Origin: Planctomycetia bacterium
GTDB taxonomy: Bacteria; Planctomycetota; PLA2; JAEUHO01
Assembly (NCBI GenBank): GCA_030618975.1
Contig: JAUXCH010000140.1
Span: forward strand, 1-9,400
DNA length: 9,400 nt
Reading direction: 5' to 3'
Below are positions 1 through 6,304 of the stretch, one piece after another (positions within the stretch are counted from its first letter, which is position 1; each line of letters starts with the position of its first letter). A model generated the notes under the pieces. That model did not search any database, was not told the DNA's origin, and saw only the letters and a program-made list of their open reading frames with translations. Both the position numbers and the translations under genes were made by a program.

Positions 1-116
1 TCAGGAAGAACCCGGCCGCCCGACCGCTCCTCGAGCAGGCGCTCTCCGATGGGGACGACTTCGTCCGTCGAAAGGCGAAGGAGGGGCTGAAGGGCGAGTC
101 GAGGATCGAGTACTGA
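1..116 (+). CDS. 3' end of an upstream gene, possibly HEAT-repeat-like (partial)
   Basis: An open frame (codons starting at position 3) runs in from outside the window and ends at TGA 114-116. It supplies about 37 C-terminal residues. The visible peptide has the pattern PLLEQALSDGDDFVRRKAKE, which resembles the second helix of a HEAT/PBS-type repeat (a short alternating Leu/Ala helix followed by D-x-x-VR-x-x-A). That is a resemblance only, since one repeat unit cannot establish a fold and no catalytic motif is visible. The stop lies two bases before the ATG of the next gene at 119, so the two are probably cotranscribed and may be translationally coupled. The frame and base composition match the neighbouring genes. 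Function cannot be assigned from this fragment. Confidence 0.6.
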   Translation, partial: RKNPAARPLLEQALSDGDDFVRRKAKEGLKGESRIEY

Positions 117-118
117 CC

Positions 119-622
119 ATGGCTGTCTGGAAGGTCGCGCGACTCGGCAGGGTCTCTTCGCTCACGGGAGAGCCGTTCCCCCCCGACACCGCCGTCGTGA
201 CGGTGCTGTACGGGGAGGAGGAGGAAGCCGGCGAGGACAAGGTGCGCGGCACGGGGTTCGTGCGGCGCGACTACCTCGTCGAGGAGGCGACCCCGGAGCG
301 GCTCGCCGACGCATTCTGCGTCTGGCGGACCCGCACGCCCCCGGAGAAACCGGCTTCGCAGCGCCCCCTCGACCTCGGGATGGCCCGCGAGTTCCTGCAA
401 CGGCTCCTGGACGAAGGCAACCCGGAGCGTGCCCCCGTTGCGCTTGCCCTGGCCCTGATCCTCATGCGGAAGCGCCGCCTGCGCCTGCTGCGTCAGGGGG
501 ACGGGTGGCTGGAGGCGCGCTGGCCGAACGAGAAGGAGACCGTCCGCGTTCCCGCGCCCGAGCTCACCGAAGCCGACACGGAGGCCCTGGAACAGGAGAT
601 CCAACGCCTCTTCGAGTTCTAG
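119..622 (+). CDS. Conserved hypothetical protein, 167 aa
   Basis: A soluble protein of 167 residues with no signal peptide or membrane helix. The N-terminal 50 residues look like a small beta-rich module (WKVARLGRVSSLTGEPF, then a beta strand AVVTVLYG and an acidic loop EEEEAGED, then GFVRRDYL). The middle contains CVWRTRTPPE, followed by a helical segment around residues 85-120 ending in ALILMRKRRLRLL, and the protein ends with an acidic helix. From memory, this order of motifs (TG-x-x-F near the N-terminus, R-R-D, W-x-T-R-x-P, then LMRKR-x-L-R) recurs in uncharacterised proteins of Planctomycetota and allied phyla. Some of those carry a Cys before the TG motif, whereas here the position is Leu/Ser. 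No activity is known to me. The ATG at 119 follows the upstream stop by two bases and has no obvious Shine-Dalgarno. dnaX follows 30 bases downstream. Confidence 0.8.
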   Translation: MAVWKVARLGRVSSLTGEPFPPDTAVVTVLYGEEEEAGEDKVRGTGFVRRDYLVEEATPERLADAFCVWRTRTPPEKPASQRPLDLGMAREFLQRLLDEGNPERAPVALALALILMRKRRLRLLRQGDGWLEARWPNEKETVRVPAPELTEADTEALEQEIQRLFEF

Positions 623-637
623 CGGCCCCCCCCGACC

Positions 638-645
638 GTAGGATG
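638..645 (+). promoter_or_regulatory. GTAGGATG element before dnaX (-10 box or weak Shine-Dalgarno)
   Basis: TAGGAT at 639-644 fits the TAnnnT pattern of a sigma-70 -10 box and ends 8 bases before the GTG start of dnaX, a spacing that would give a leaderless or near-leaderless mRNA. No convincing -35 is visible; the upstream sequence includes a run of eight C (626-633). The embedded AGGA (640-643), 9 bases before the GTG, could instead be a weak Shine-Dalgarno. The identical 8-mer precedes rpoN at 2934-2941. Sequence alone does not separate the two readings. Confidence 0.4.
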
Positions 646-652
646 CCCCCCC

Positions 653-2251
653 GTGTCCCACCTGGTCCTCTCGCGCAAGTACCGGCCGCAGGCGTTCGAC
701 GAGCTCGTCGGACAGGCCCACGTGGGTCGTATCCTGCAGAACGCGATCCTCTCGGATCGTGTCGGGCACGCCTACCTGTTCGTGGGGCCTCGAGGGGTCG
801 GCAAGACCACGACCGCGCGCATCTTCGCCAAGGCCCTGAACTGCGTCGGCGAGGACGGCTCGGCCGGCGGGTCCCAGTCGACGGGGTGCGGGGTCTGCGC
901 GTCCTGCCGGGACATCACGGCCGGCGCCGACCTCGACGTGGTGGAGATGGACGCCGCCTCGAACAACCACGTGGAGGACGTGCGCCGGCTGCGCGAGCAG
1001 GTCGGCTACGCGACCCTGCGGTCCCGGTATCGGATCTGGATCGTGGACGAGGTCCACATGCTGTCGATGCCGGCCTTCAACGCGTTCCTGAAGACGCTCG
1101 AGGAGCCGCCGGAAGGAGTCAAGTTCATCTTCTGCACGACGGAGGAGCACAAGCTTCCCGATACGTTCCGCAGCCGGTGCCAGCGCATCGAGTTCCGGCC
1201 CATCGGCGTCGAGGCCATGACCGAACGGCTGCAGTTGCTCGCCGCGCGCGAGGAGATCTCGGTCGAGGAGGGCCTCTGCGGGGAGATCGCGGCCGCCGCG
1301 TTGGGGGGACTCCGGGACGCCGAATCCCTGCTCGAGCAGTTGATCGCCGCCTCGGCGGACGGCCGCGTGGTTCGCAGAGACCTCGATGCGTTGGCCGGGC
1401 GCGCTCCGCACGCGCTGCTGGCCGGCCTGCTCGACGCGGCCCGCTCCGGGGACGCGGCCGCTGCCCTCGATGCCGTCGACGCCGCCCTGGCCACCGGCTG
1501 CAAGCCGGGGGTGCTCGTGGAGCAGTGGCTCGAGGCGATGCGGCAGGAGTTGGTCGCCGCGGCCCGAGGCGGGAGCGGCGTGGCCCGCACGGCTCGCGCG
1601 CTCGACGTGCTGCTGGCCAAACGCGCCCACCTCCGCGCGGGGGCCGACGGGACGCTCGTCTGCCAGGTCGCGGCCGTGGAGCTGGCGCGGCTGCCCGGCG
1701 CCCGCGACCTCGACGAGATCCTCGCCGCGCTTCGGGAGGGCCCGGCCCCAGCTCCGGCTGCGGCTGCGGCTCGGGCTCCGGCCGCGGCTCCGGCTGCGGC
1801 TGCGGCCGCGGCTCCGGCTCCGGCTGCGGCTGCGGCTCCGCCCGTGGATGCGGCGCTCGTGGAGGCCCGGTGGGACGATCTGCTCCGGTGCGCTGCCGAC
1901 GTGGACGGGCGGCTCGCCGAGGCGCTCAGCCGCGTGGCGCCCGGTGCCGTGGCCGAGGGGCGGATGGCCCTCGAGGTGCCGTCGGGCGACGTCATGGCAC
2001 GGTCGACGCTGGAGCGCCGCGAGGTGGTCCCCGTGTTCCGGCAGATCACACAGCAGGTCCTGGGCACACCGCTCGCGCCCAGGCTCGTGTTCGTCGAGAG
2101 CGAGTCCCGGGACGTGTCCGAGACGCCGAAGCCGGCTCCCGAGGAGCACCCGAAGGTGCGGTTCATCCGCGAAGTCACGGGGGGGCGGCTCCTGAACCTG
2201 GAGGACGAGACGCCGCCCACAGCCTCCTCGCAGGCGCCCGGGGCGCCGTAG
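653..2251 (+). CDS. dnaX: DNA polymerase III clamp-loader subunit gamma/tau (DnaX)
   Basis: DnaX is the AAA+ ATPase of the replisome clamp loader, which opens the beta clamp and places it on primed DNA. In the full-length tau form it also tethers polymerase and helicase. The 532-aa protein begins LVLSRKYRPQAFDELVGQ, the standard DnaX opening. Walker A is GPRGVGKT (residues 45-52). A zinc module uses Cys64, Cys79, Cys82 and Cys85. Walker B is IVDEVH (130-135), sensor 1 is CTTE (161-164), and the SRC arginine-finger motif is at 174-176. Domain III spans about 240-360. An Ala/Pro linker (364-397) then leads to a C-terminal tau-like domain (about 400-485) and a short disordered tail. The GTG at 653 gives the canonical N-terminus. 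No A-rich slippery heptamer for a gamma frameshift is visible near the domain III end. recR follows after 9 bases, a typical pairing. Confidence 0.96.
   Translation: MSHLVLSRKYRPQAFDELVGQAHVGRILQNAILSDRVGHAYLFVGPRGVGKTTTARIFAKALNCVGEDGSAGGSQSTGCGVCASCRDITAGADLDVVEMDAASNNHVEDVRRLREQVGYATLRSRYRIWIVDEVHMLSMPAFNAFLKTLEEPPEGVKFIFCTTEEHKLPDTFRSRCQRIEFRPIGVEAMTERLQLLAAREEISVEEGLCGEIAAAALGGLRDAESLLEQLIAASADGRVVRRDLDALAGRAPHALLAGLLDAARSGDAAAALDAVDAALATGCKPGVLVEQWLEAMRQELVAAARGGSGVARTARALDVLLAKRAHLRAGADGTLVCQVAAVELARLPGARDLDEILAALREGPAPAPAAAAARAPAAAPAAAAAAAPAPAAAAAPPVDAALVEARWDDLLRCAADVDGRLAEALSRVAPGAVAEGRMALEVPSGDVMARSTLERREVVPVFRQITQQVLGTPLAPRLVFVESESRDVSETPKPAPEEHPKVRFIREVTGGRLLNLEDETPPTASSQAPGAP
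1751..1840 (+). repeat. In-frame hexanucleotide repeat in dnaX (Ala/Pro linker)
   Basis: Ninety bases consist of about 15 degenerate hexamers, mainly GCTGCG and GCTCCG with a few GCCGCG and one GCTCGG. They encode the Ala/Pro-rich linker (codons 367-396) between clamp-loader domain III and the tau-like C-terminal domain. The GCT preference differs from the GCC/GCG preference in the rest of dnaX, which suggests expansion by slippage rather than ordinary codon choice. Gain or loss of one unit keeps the reading frame. Confidence 0.9.
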
Positions 2252-2260
2252 GAACCGACC

Positions 2261-2902
2261 GTGTCGACTCCGCCCAGCCTCGTCCGCCTCATCGAAGCGC
2301 TGGAGCGTCTCCCCGGCATCGGACGTCGAAGCGCCGAGCGGTTGGCGGGTCACCTCCTGCGGGTTCCCGAGGCTCGCGCGCTCGAGCTGGCGGACGCGAT
2401 CCGGGACGTGCGTGCGCGCATCCGGGCCTGCTCCCGGTGCCGCGCGCCCGCCGAGGCGGACTCCTGCCCGATCTGCATCGACGCGACGCGGGACAAGGCG
2501 CTGCTGGTCGTCGTGGAGACACCGCGCGATCTCGCTGCGCTGGAGTCGAGCGGCGGATACCGTGGGCTCTACTACGTGCTCGGCGGACGGCTGAGCCCGC
2601 TGAATGGCGTCGGGGCGAACGAGCTCGACCTCGAGGGGCTCGGCGCCCGCGTCCGCGAGGGCGTGGTCGAGGAGGTCTGCCTCGCGACGAACCCCGACCT
2701 CGAGGGCGACGGGACGGCGCTGCTCGTCGAACGAGAGCTCGCACGGCTGGCGCGCGAGCGGTCGGCGGAAGGTGGCGGCGACCTGCGCGTGACGCGACTG
2801 GCTCGCGGGCTGCCTAGTGGCGGGCAGATCGAGTACCAGAGTGCTGCCGTGATCGCCGAGGCGTTCGAAGGCCGCCGCGCGGTTCCGCGCGAGAGATCCT
2901 AG
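2261..2902 (+). CDS. recR: Recombination mediator protein RecR
   Basis: RecR forms a ring-shaped clamp and works with RecO (and RecF) to load RecA onto SSB-coated single-stranded DNA at gaps. The 213-aa product is slightly longer than the usual 195-205 residues because of a short basic C-terminal tail. The N-terminal helix-hairpin-helix is LPGIGRRSAERLAGHLL (about 17-33). A C4 zinc finger uses Cys57, Cys60, Cys69 and Cys72. The Toprim domain starts with VVVET (83-87, acidic Glu86), continues through YYVLGGRLSPLNGVG, and contains NPDLEGDGTA (144-153), where many homologues have NPTxEGExTA. The C-terminus has TRLARGLPSGGQIEY, a hallmark RecR segment. The GTG start at 2261 has AGGA (2250-2253), overlapping the dnaX stop, at 7-base spacing. 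It is almost certainly cotranscribed with dnaX. Confidence 0.96.
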   Translation: MSTPPSLVRLIEALERLPGIGRRSAERLAGHLLRVPEARALELADAIRDVRARIRACSRCRAPAEADSCPICIDATRDKALLVVVETPRDLAALESSGGYRGLYYVLGGRLSPLNGVGANELDLEGLGARVREGVVEEVCLATNPDLEGDGTALLVERELARLARERSAEGGGDLRVTRLARGLPSGGQIEYQSAAVIAEAFEGRRAVPRERS

Positions 2903-2910
2903 CCGCGCCT

Positions 2911-2940
2911 TTGCGGTGCGGACCGAACCAGCGGTAGGAT
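2911..2940 (+). promoter_or_regulatory. Predicted sigma-70-type promoter of rpoN
   Basis: TTGCGG (2911-2916) and TAGGAT (2935-2940) are separated by 18 bases and make a plausible -35/-10 pair in the short recR-rpoN gap. A start point about 7 bases after the -10 would fall within a few bases of the rpoN ATG at 2950, giving an almost leaderless transcript. The -35 half overlaps a small imperfect stem (2903-2908 with 2916-2921, one G-T pair) that could be the end of the recR transcript. The AGGA in TAGGAT is an alternative weak Shine-Dalgarno, 10 bases from the ATG. Confidence 0.5.
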
Positions 2941-2949
2941 GTGTGCGCG

Positions 2950-4389
2950 ATGCGTCTCGAACTAGGACTGAACCTGCGCCTCTCCCAGCAGCTCCGGCTG
3001 GCACCGCAGATCATCCAGTCCATCGAGATCCTCCAGCTGCAGGCGATGGATCTCAAGGAGCTCATCGAGAACGAGCTCCAGGAGAACGAGGCCCTCGAGG
3101 TCGTGGAGCCGTCGCGCGACGACCTCGCCGAGGTCGCCCAGAACGGCAAGGAGGAAGACGGGTCGTTCGAGGACGACGCCGAGCGCATCCTCGATCGTCT
3201 CGACGCGCTCGCGGATGCGGAGCGACCGGCGGGCAGCTACGCGAGCCGCGCGTCCGCCGAGGAGGCCTCCGACCGCAAGCTCGAGGCGATGCAGAACACG
3301 CCCGCCGGGGAGACGGGGCTCGCCGACCACCTCATGCGTCAGCTCGAGGAGATGGAGCTGACGCACGACGTGCGCCGCGCGGCGGAGGCGATCGTCTACA
3401 ACCTGGACGACGGGGGGTACCTGCGCTTCCCGATGCAGGAGGTGCTCGACGGGATGGACGTTCCCGTCGGCCTCGACCTCGCGGACCGCGCGCTGAAGGT
3501 CGTGCAGTCGCTGGATCCGAAGGGCGTCGGTGCGCGCGACCTGTCCGAGTGCCTGCTCTTGCAGGTGCGAGACGACGACCCCGACGCGGAGTTCAAGCGT
3601 ACGCTGCTTCGCGATCACCTCGACGACGTCACGCGCAACAAGCTCCCGAAGGTGGCGCGTGCGCTGGGCATCAGCGTGCAGGACCTGTACGACCTCCTCC
3701 ACGGTCTCGCGCACATGAGCACGCGACCGGGGGCTGCCTACTCCTCGGGCCCGGTCCGGTACATCCGCCCGGACGTGGTGGTCGACTGGGAGGACGGCGA
3801 CTACATCGTGCGTCTCATCAACGACCACCTGCCGCGCGTCGGTATCAGCCCCCGGATCCGGAAGATGCTCCGCGAGTCGCGTGGCGACCCGAAGGTGCGC
3901 GACTACCTGAAGAAGAAGATCGATTCTGCGAAGTGGCTGATCGAAGCGATCGCCCAGCGCAAGAACACCCTCGAGCGCGTCGCCAAGGAGATCGTCCGGC
4001 GGCAGCGCGACTACCTGGACTTCGGCGTCAGTCACCTCCACCCGCTCAAGATGCAGGAGGTCGCGGACGCGCTTGGGATCCACGTCTCCACCGTCAGCCG
4101 CGCGATCAGCGACAAGTACGCCCAGACCCCCCAGGGCATCGTGCCCCTCAAGTTCTTCTTCACCGGGGGCACCGAGAGCGAGGACGGAGGGGTCGAGTCG
4201 AGACAGAGCGTGAAGGAACGCGTGCGGCAGATCATCGACGCGGAGGAGAAGCACCAACCGCTGTCCGACGACGAGGTCGCCGAACGGCTCAACAAGCAGC
4301 ACGGTCTCTCCATCGCCCGGCGCACCGTGACGAAGTACCGCAAGGCGCTGGGGATCCCGTCCTCCCGCCAGCGGCGCGTCTGGTCGTAG
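2950..4389 (+). CDS. rpoN: RNA polymerase sigma-54 factor (RpoN)
   Basis: Sigma-54 directs RNA polymerase to -24/-12 promoters and needs AAA+ enhancer-binding activators to open them. From the ATG at 2950 the protein has 479 residues, about the same as E. coli RpoN (477). Region I (about 1-50) is LGLNLRLSQQLRLAPQIIQS plus the Gln/Leu-rich helix that contacts activators. An acidic region II linker follows (about 55-100). The core-binding domain spans roughly 115-300 and includes LDPKGVGARDLSECL. A helix-turn-helix lies at about 369-391 (VADALGIHVSTVSRAISDKY). The diagnostic RpoN box ARRTVTKYRK is at 456-465, followed by ALGIPSSRQRR. A GTG nine bases upstream (2941) is in frame, but the ATG gives the family N-terminus MRLELGLNLRLSQ. 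The cluster continues with truA, hpf, ptsN, ptsH and ptsI. All functional regions appear intact. Confidence 0.97.
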   Translation: MRLELGLNLRLSQQLRLAPQIIQSIEILQLQAMDLKELIENELQENEALEVVEPSRDDLAEVAQNGKEEDGSFEDDAERILDRLDALADAERPAGSYASRASAEEASDRKLEAMQNTPAGETGLADHLMRQLEEMELTHDVRRAAEAIVYNLDDGGYLRFPMQEVLDGMDVPVGLDLADRALKVVQSLDPKGVGARDLSECLLLQVRDDDPDAEFKRTLLRDHLDDVTRNKLPKVARALGISVQDLYDLLHGLAHMSTRPGAAYSSGPVRYIRPDVVVDWEDGDYIVRLINDHLPRVGISPRIRKMLRESRGDPKVRDYLKKKIDSAKWLIEAIAQRKNTLERVAKEIVRRQRDYLDFGVSHLHPLKMQEVADALGIHVSTVSRAISDKYAQTPQGIVPLKFFFTGGTESEDGGVESRQSVKERVRQIIDAEEKHQPLSDDEVAERLNKQHGLSIARRTVTKYRKALGIPSSRQRRVWS

Positions 4390-4402
4390 CCGGATCCACG
4401 AG

Positions 4403-5272
4403 GTGACGCGCACGTTGCGTCTGGACCTGTCCTTCGACGGCACGGAGTTCCTGGGGTGGCAGCGCCAGCCCGCAGGCCGGACGGTGCAGGGCGAGGTGGA
4501 GGCCGCCCTCGAGAGGATCCTGGGCTCCCGCCATCCGGTGATCGGCGCGGGGCGAACCGACACGGGAGTCCACGCGGAGGCGATGGTGGCCTCGCTGAGG
4601 ACCGAGGCGTCCCTCTCCACCCGCGACCTGACCCGCGCGCTCGACGCCGAGCTGCCCCCCGACATCGGTGTGTTCGGCGTGAGCGAGGCCCGGGACGATT
4701 TCCACGCGCTGCGGGACGCGCGGTGGAAGTGGTATCGCTACTCCGTGCTCAACGCTCGCCGGCGCCGACCGCTCGATCGCAGGCGTACGTGGTTCGTCCG
4801 CCCCCGGTTGGAGAGGGAGGTGCTCGACGCGGGCGCCGCCGCGCTCGTGGGGACGCACGACTTCCGGGCGTTCGCCAATCAAGGCTCTCCCCGGCGCACC
4901 ACGGTGCGCACCTTGTACGGCGTGGCCTGGACCTCGGGGGCCCACGGCCGACTGCACCTGGACGTGGTGGGCGACGGATTCCTCTACCGGATGGTCCGCT
5001 CCATCGTCGGGACCCTGGTGGACTGGGCGCTGAGCCCCGAGCACCTCGCGGCCTGTGGCCCGCCCGGGGCCCGGAGCGCCTCGCCGGCCCAGGCCGCACG
5101 CCACCTGTTCGAGACCGGGGACCGCGCCGCGGCGGGTCCCGTGGCACCTGCGCTGGGCCTCTGCCTGATGGGCGTGGGGCTCGCGGGAGTGGCCTCTGCG
5201 GGCGCCCCTCCCCCCTTCCTGCCTCCGCCCGTAGACTGTGGGCGGCGGCCTTCGCCTGGAGGACTCCCTTGA
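4403..5272 (+). CDS. truA: tRNA pseudouridine(38-40) synthase TruA
   Basis: TruA isomerises uridines 38-40 in the tRNA anticodon stem-loop to pseudouridine. The 289-aa protein opens with RLDLSFDGTEFLGWQRQP and has the catalytic-loop motif GAGRTDTGVHAE with Asp53 as the nucleophile (most homologues have GRTDAGVHA). It continues with WKWYRYSVLN (Tyr111 at the conserved active-site position), LVGTHDFRAFAN, and the C-terminal GDGFLYRMVRSIVGTLVDWA (190-209). Family similarity ends near residue 260. The last ~28 residues are Pro/Gly-rich (PPPFLPPP and on) and are encoded by what looks like the leader of hpf. The stop TGA (5270-5272) overlaps the TTG start of hpf. The GTG at 4403 starts 13 bases after the rpoN stop and lacks a strong Shine-Dalgarno. 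Finding truA between rpoN and hpf is uncommon in my experience. Confidence 0.95.
   Translation: MTRTLRLDLSFDGTEFLGWQRQPAGRTVQGEVEAALERILGSRHPVIGAGRTDTGVHAEAMVASLRTEASLSTRDLTRALDAELPPDIGVFGVSEARDDFHALRDARWKWYRYSVLNARRRRPLDRRRTWFVRPRLEREVLDAGAAALVGTHDFRAFANQGSPRRTTVRTLYGVAWTSGAHGRLHLDVVGDGFLYRMVRSIVGTLVDWALSPEHLAACGPPGARSASPAQAARHLFETGDRAAAGPVAPALGLCLMGVGLAGVASAGAPPPFLPPPVDCGRRPSPGGLP
5232..5262 (+). promoter_or_regulatory. hpf leader: possible -10 (TAGACT) and strong Shine-Dalgarno (GGAGG)
   Basis: GGAGG at 5258-5262 lies 6 bases before the TTG at 5269 and is the strongest ribosome binding site in the window; it fixes the unusual TTG start of hpf. TAGACT at 5232-5237 resembles a -10 box and would start a transcript with a leader of roughly 25 bases, giving hpf its own promoter inside the truA tail. 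No good -35 is visible at 16-18 bases upstream. The RBS part is strong and the promoter part is tentative. Confidence 0.5.
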
Positions 5273-5691
5273 AGATCGTCATCGCCGGAAGGCACGTAGA
5301 TGTGACGGACAACATGAAGGCGTACGCGAGGGAGAAGGTCGACAAGCTCTGCAGGTACTTCGACCGCGCCACGTTGGCGCGGGTGACGTTGGACAGCGAG
5401 CACACGGCGCACCGGGTCGAGATCGTGTTCGACGTCCCGCGCGGCGTGAGCCTCGTGGGCAAGGCGGAGGCTCCCGACATGTACGCCGCTTGCGACCTGG
5501 CCGAGCAGAAGCTCGCGGCGCAACTCCGGCGTTACAAGCAGCGCCTCAACGACCATCGCGGACCCCGGATGCCCGGCGCGGACGTTGCCGCGGCGGGGAC
5601 GTCCGGCGAGGATGCGACAGGGCCGTCCGGCGAGGACGCGCAGACGTACGAGGACGTGATCGATCGGATGCGTCGGGGCGAAGGTGAGTAA
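5269..5691 (+). CDS. hpf: Ribosome hibernation-promoting factor, HPF/RaiA (YfiA) family
   Basis: HPF proteins bind the 30S decoding region in stationary phase or stress and silence ribosomes. The product has 140 residues. Residues 1-97 form the beta-alpha-beta-beta-beta-alpha S30AE domain: MKIVIAGRHVDVTDNMKAYA, a helix to about residue 30, three strands (ARVTLDSEH, HRVEIVFDVP, SLVGKAEAPD), then the second helix MYAACDLAEQKLAAQLRRYKQ. Residues 98-140 are a low-complexity tail with a SGEDA-type duplication and the ending YEDVIDRMRRGEGE. It lacks the folded C-terminal dimerisation domain of long HPF, yet is longer than E. coli short HPF (95 aa). The start is TTG, set by the GGAGG site and by the family N-terminus. 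The start codon overlaps the truA stop. Position between the rpoN/truA pair and ptsN is typical for this family. Confidence 0.94.
   Translation: MKIVIAGRHVDVTDNMKAYAREKVDKLCRYFDRATLARVTLDSEHTAHRVEIVFDVPRGVSLVGKAEAPDMYAACDLAEQKLAAQLRRYKQRLNDHRGPRMPGADVAAAGTSGEDATGPSGEDAQTYEDVIDRMRRGEGE
5601..5640 (+). repeat. Short direct duplication in the hpf tail
   Basis: GTCCGGCGAGGATGCG (5601-5616) recurs as GTCCGGCGAGGACGCG (5625-5640) with one mismatch, in frame at a 24-base period. It encodes SGEDATGP followed by SGEDA in the presumed disordered tail of HPF. Confidence 0.8.
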
Positions 5692-5733
5692 GCGCCGCGG
5701 CGCCCACGCGCGAAAGACGGGGTGAGGGGTTCC

Positions 5734-6234
5734 ATGCCTGCCACGAAGATCATCGAACACGTTCTGAACGAGCACTGCATTCCCGCGCTCGAGTCCGACA
5801 CTCGCGAGGCCGTCATCATGGAGCTCGCGGACGCCTTCGTGGCGTCGGGAGCCCTGACGGAGGAGCAGCGGGACAGGCTTCTCGTCAGCGTCGTCGAGCG
5901 CGAGGAGGCCGCGACGACCGGCGTCGGAAACGGCGTGGCCCTGCCGCACCCGAAGACCGTGGAGGACGTCGCCCAGCTCGGACAGGTCCTCATTGCCGTC
6001 GGCCTCCGCGCGGACGGGATCGACTTTCGAGCGACCGACGGCGAGCCCGTCTACATCGTGTTTCTCGTAGCCTCCCCGAGCAACCTGGAGTACCTGGAGG
6101 TCGCCAAGCGGATCGCCGCGCTCGCCCGTGGCGGCTCGCGGGCCGAGAAGTGGCGGCGCGTGGTGCGGCAGAGTCGAACGGCGGGCGCGATGCGCGAGGC
6201 GCTCGAAGACGCCTGGGAGGAGCTGGCCCCGTGA
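5734..6234 (+). CDS. ptsN: PTS EIIA-type regulatory protein PtsN (EIIA-Ntr-like)
   Basis: This is a PTS EIIA type-2 (fructose/mannitol/Ntr) domain that accepts phosphate from HPr. In the nitrogen PTS it acts as a regulator of transporters and kinases rather than in sugar uptake. The 166-aa protein has the signature VEREEAATTGVGNGVALPHP with active-site His72, the expected LTEEQRDRLLVSVVERE helix before it, and the downstream segments DGIDFRATDGEPVYIVFLVASP and YLEVAKRIAALAR. No EIIB or EIIC domain is fused or encoded nearby, which supports a regulatory role. The ATG at 5734 has GAGGGG (5724-5729) 4 bases upstream; the in-frame GTG at 5722 overlaps that site and is less likely. It lies 42 bases after hpf, the classic rpoN-hpf-ptsN order. 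Confidence 0.93.
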   Translation: MPATKIIEHVLNEHCIPALESDTREAVIMELADAFVASGALTEEQRDRLLVSVVEREEAATTGVGNGVALPHPKTVEDVAQLGQVLIAVGLRADGIDFRATDGEPVYIVFLVASPSNLEYLEVAKRIAALARGGSRAEKWRRVVRQSRTAGAMREALEDAWEELAP

Positions 6235-6304
6235 GGGCGCCCGCCCGGCGACTCGGCTGTCCCCTCTTCGGCTACGACCTCATCGGCAGAAACTGGACAA
6301 CCTC

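Noticed and set aside
505..2817. A 770-codon plus-strand open frame in another phase across dnaX and recR
   Set aside because: Its product is Arg/Gly/Ala-rich noise with GSGCGC-type repeats generated by the hexamer tract; dnaX and recR explain the same bases.
2916..4406. A 496-codon alternative-phase plus-strand frame over rpoN
   Set aside because: Out of phase with rpoN, Arg/Pro/Gly-rich, no domain recognisable; a GC-driven shadow.
2962..4665. A 567-codon minus-strand open frame opposite rpoN and truA
   Set aside because: It is complementary to intact rpoN with all diagnostic motifs; the antisense translation is compositionally biased and matches no family I know.
5692..5703. Perfect 12-bp palindrome GCGCCGCGGCGC after the hpf stop
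   Set aside because: Short GC palindromes are expected often at this base composition, it has no loop or T-run for a terminator, and no second copy was seen nearby.
6067..6073. GTAGCCT inside ptsN, identical to the motif before the RNase gene
   Set aside because: It lies within a coding region with no start codon of a supported gene just downstream; it shows that the motif alone occurs by chance, which lowers confidence in the promoter calls.
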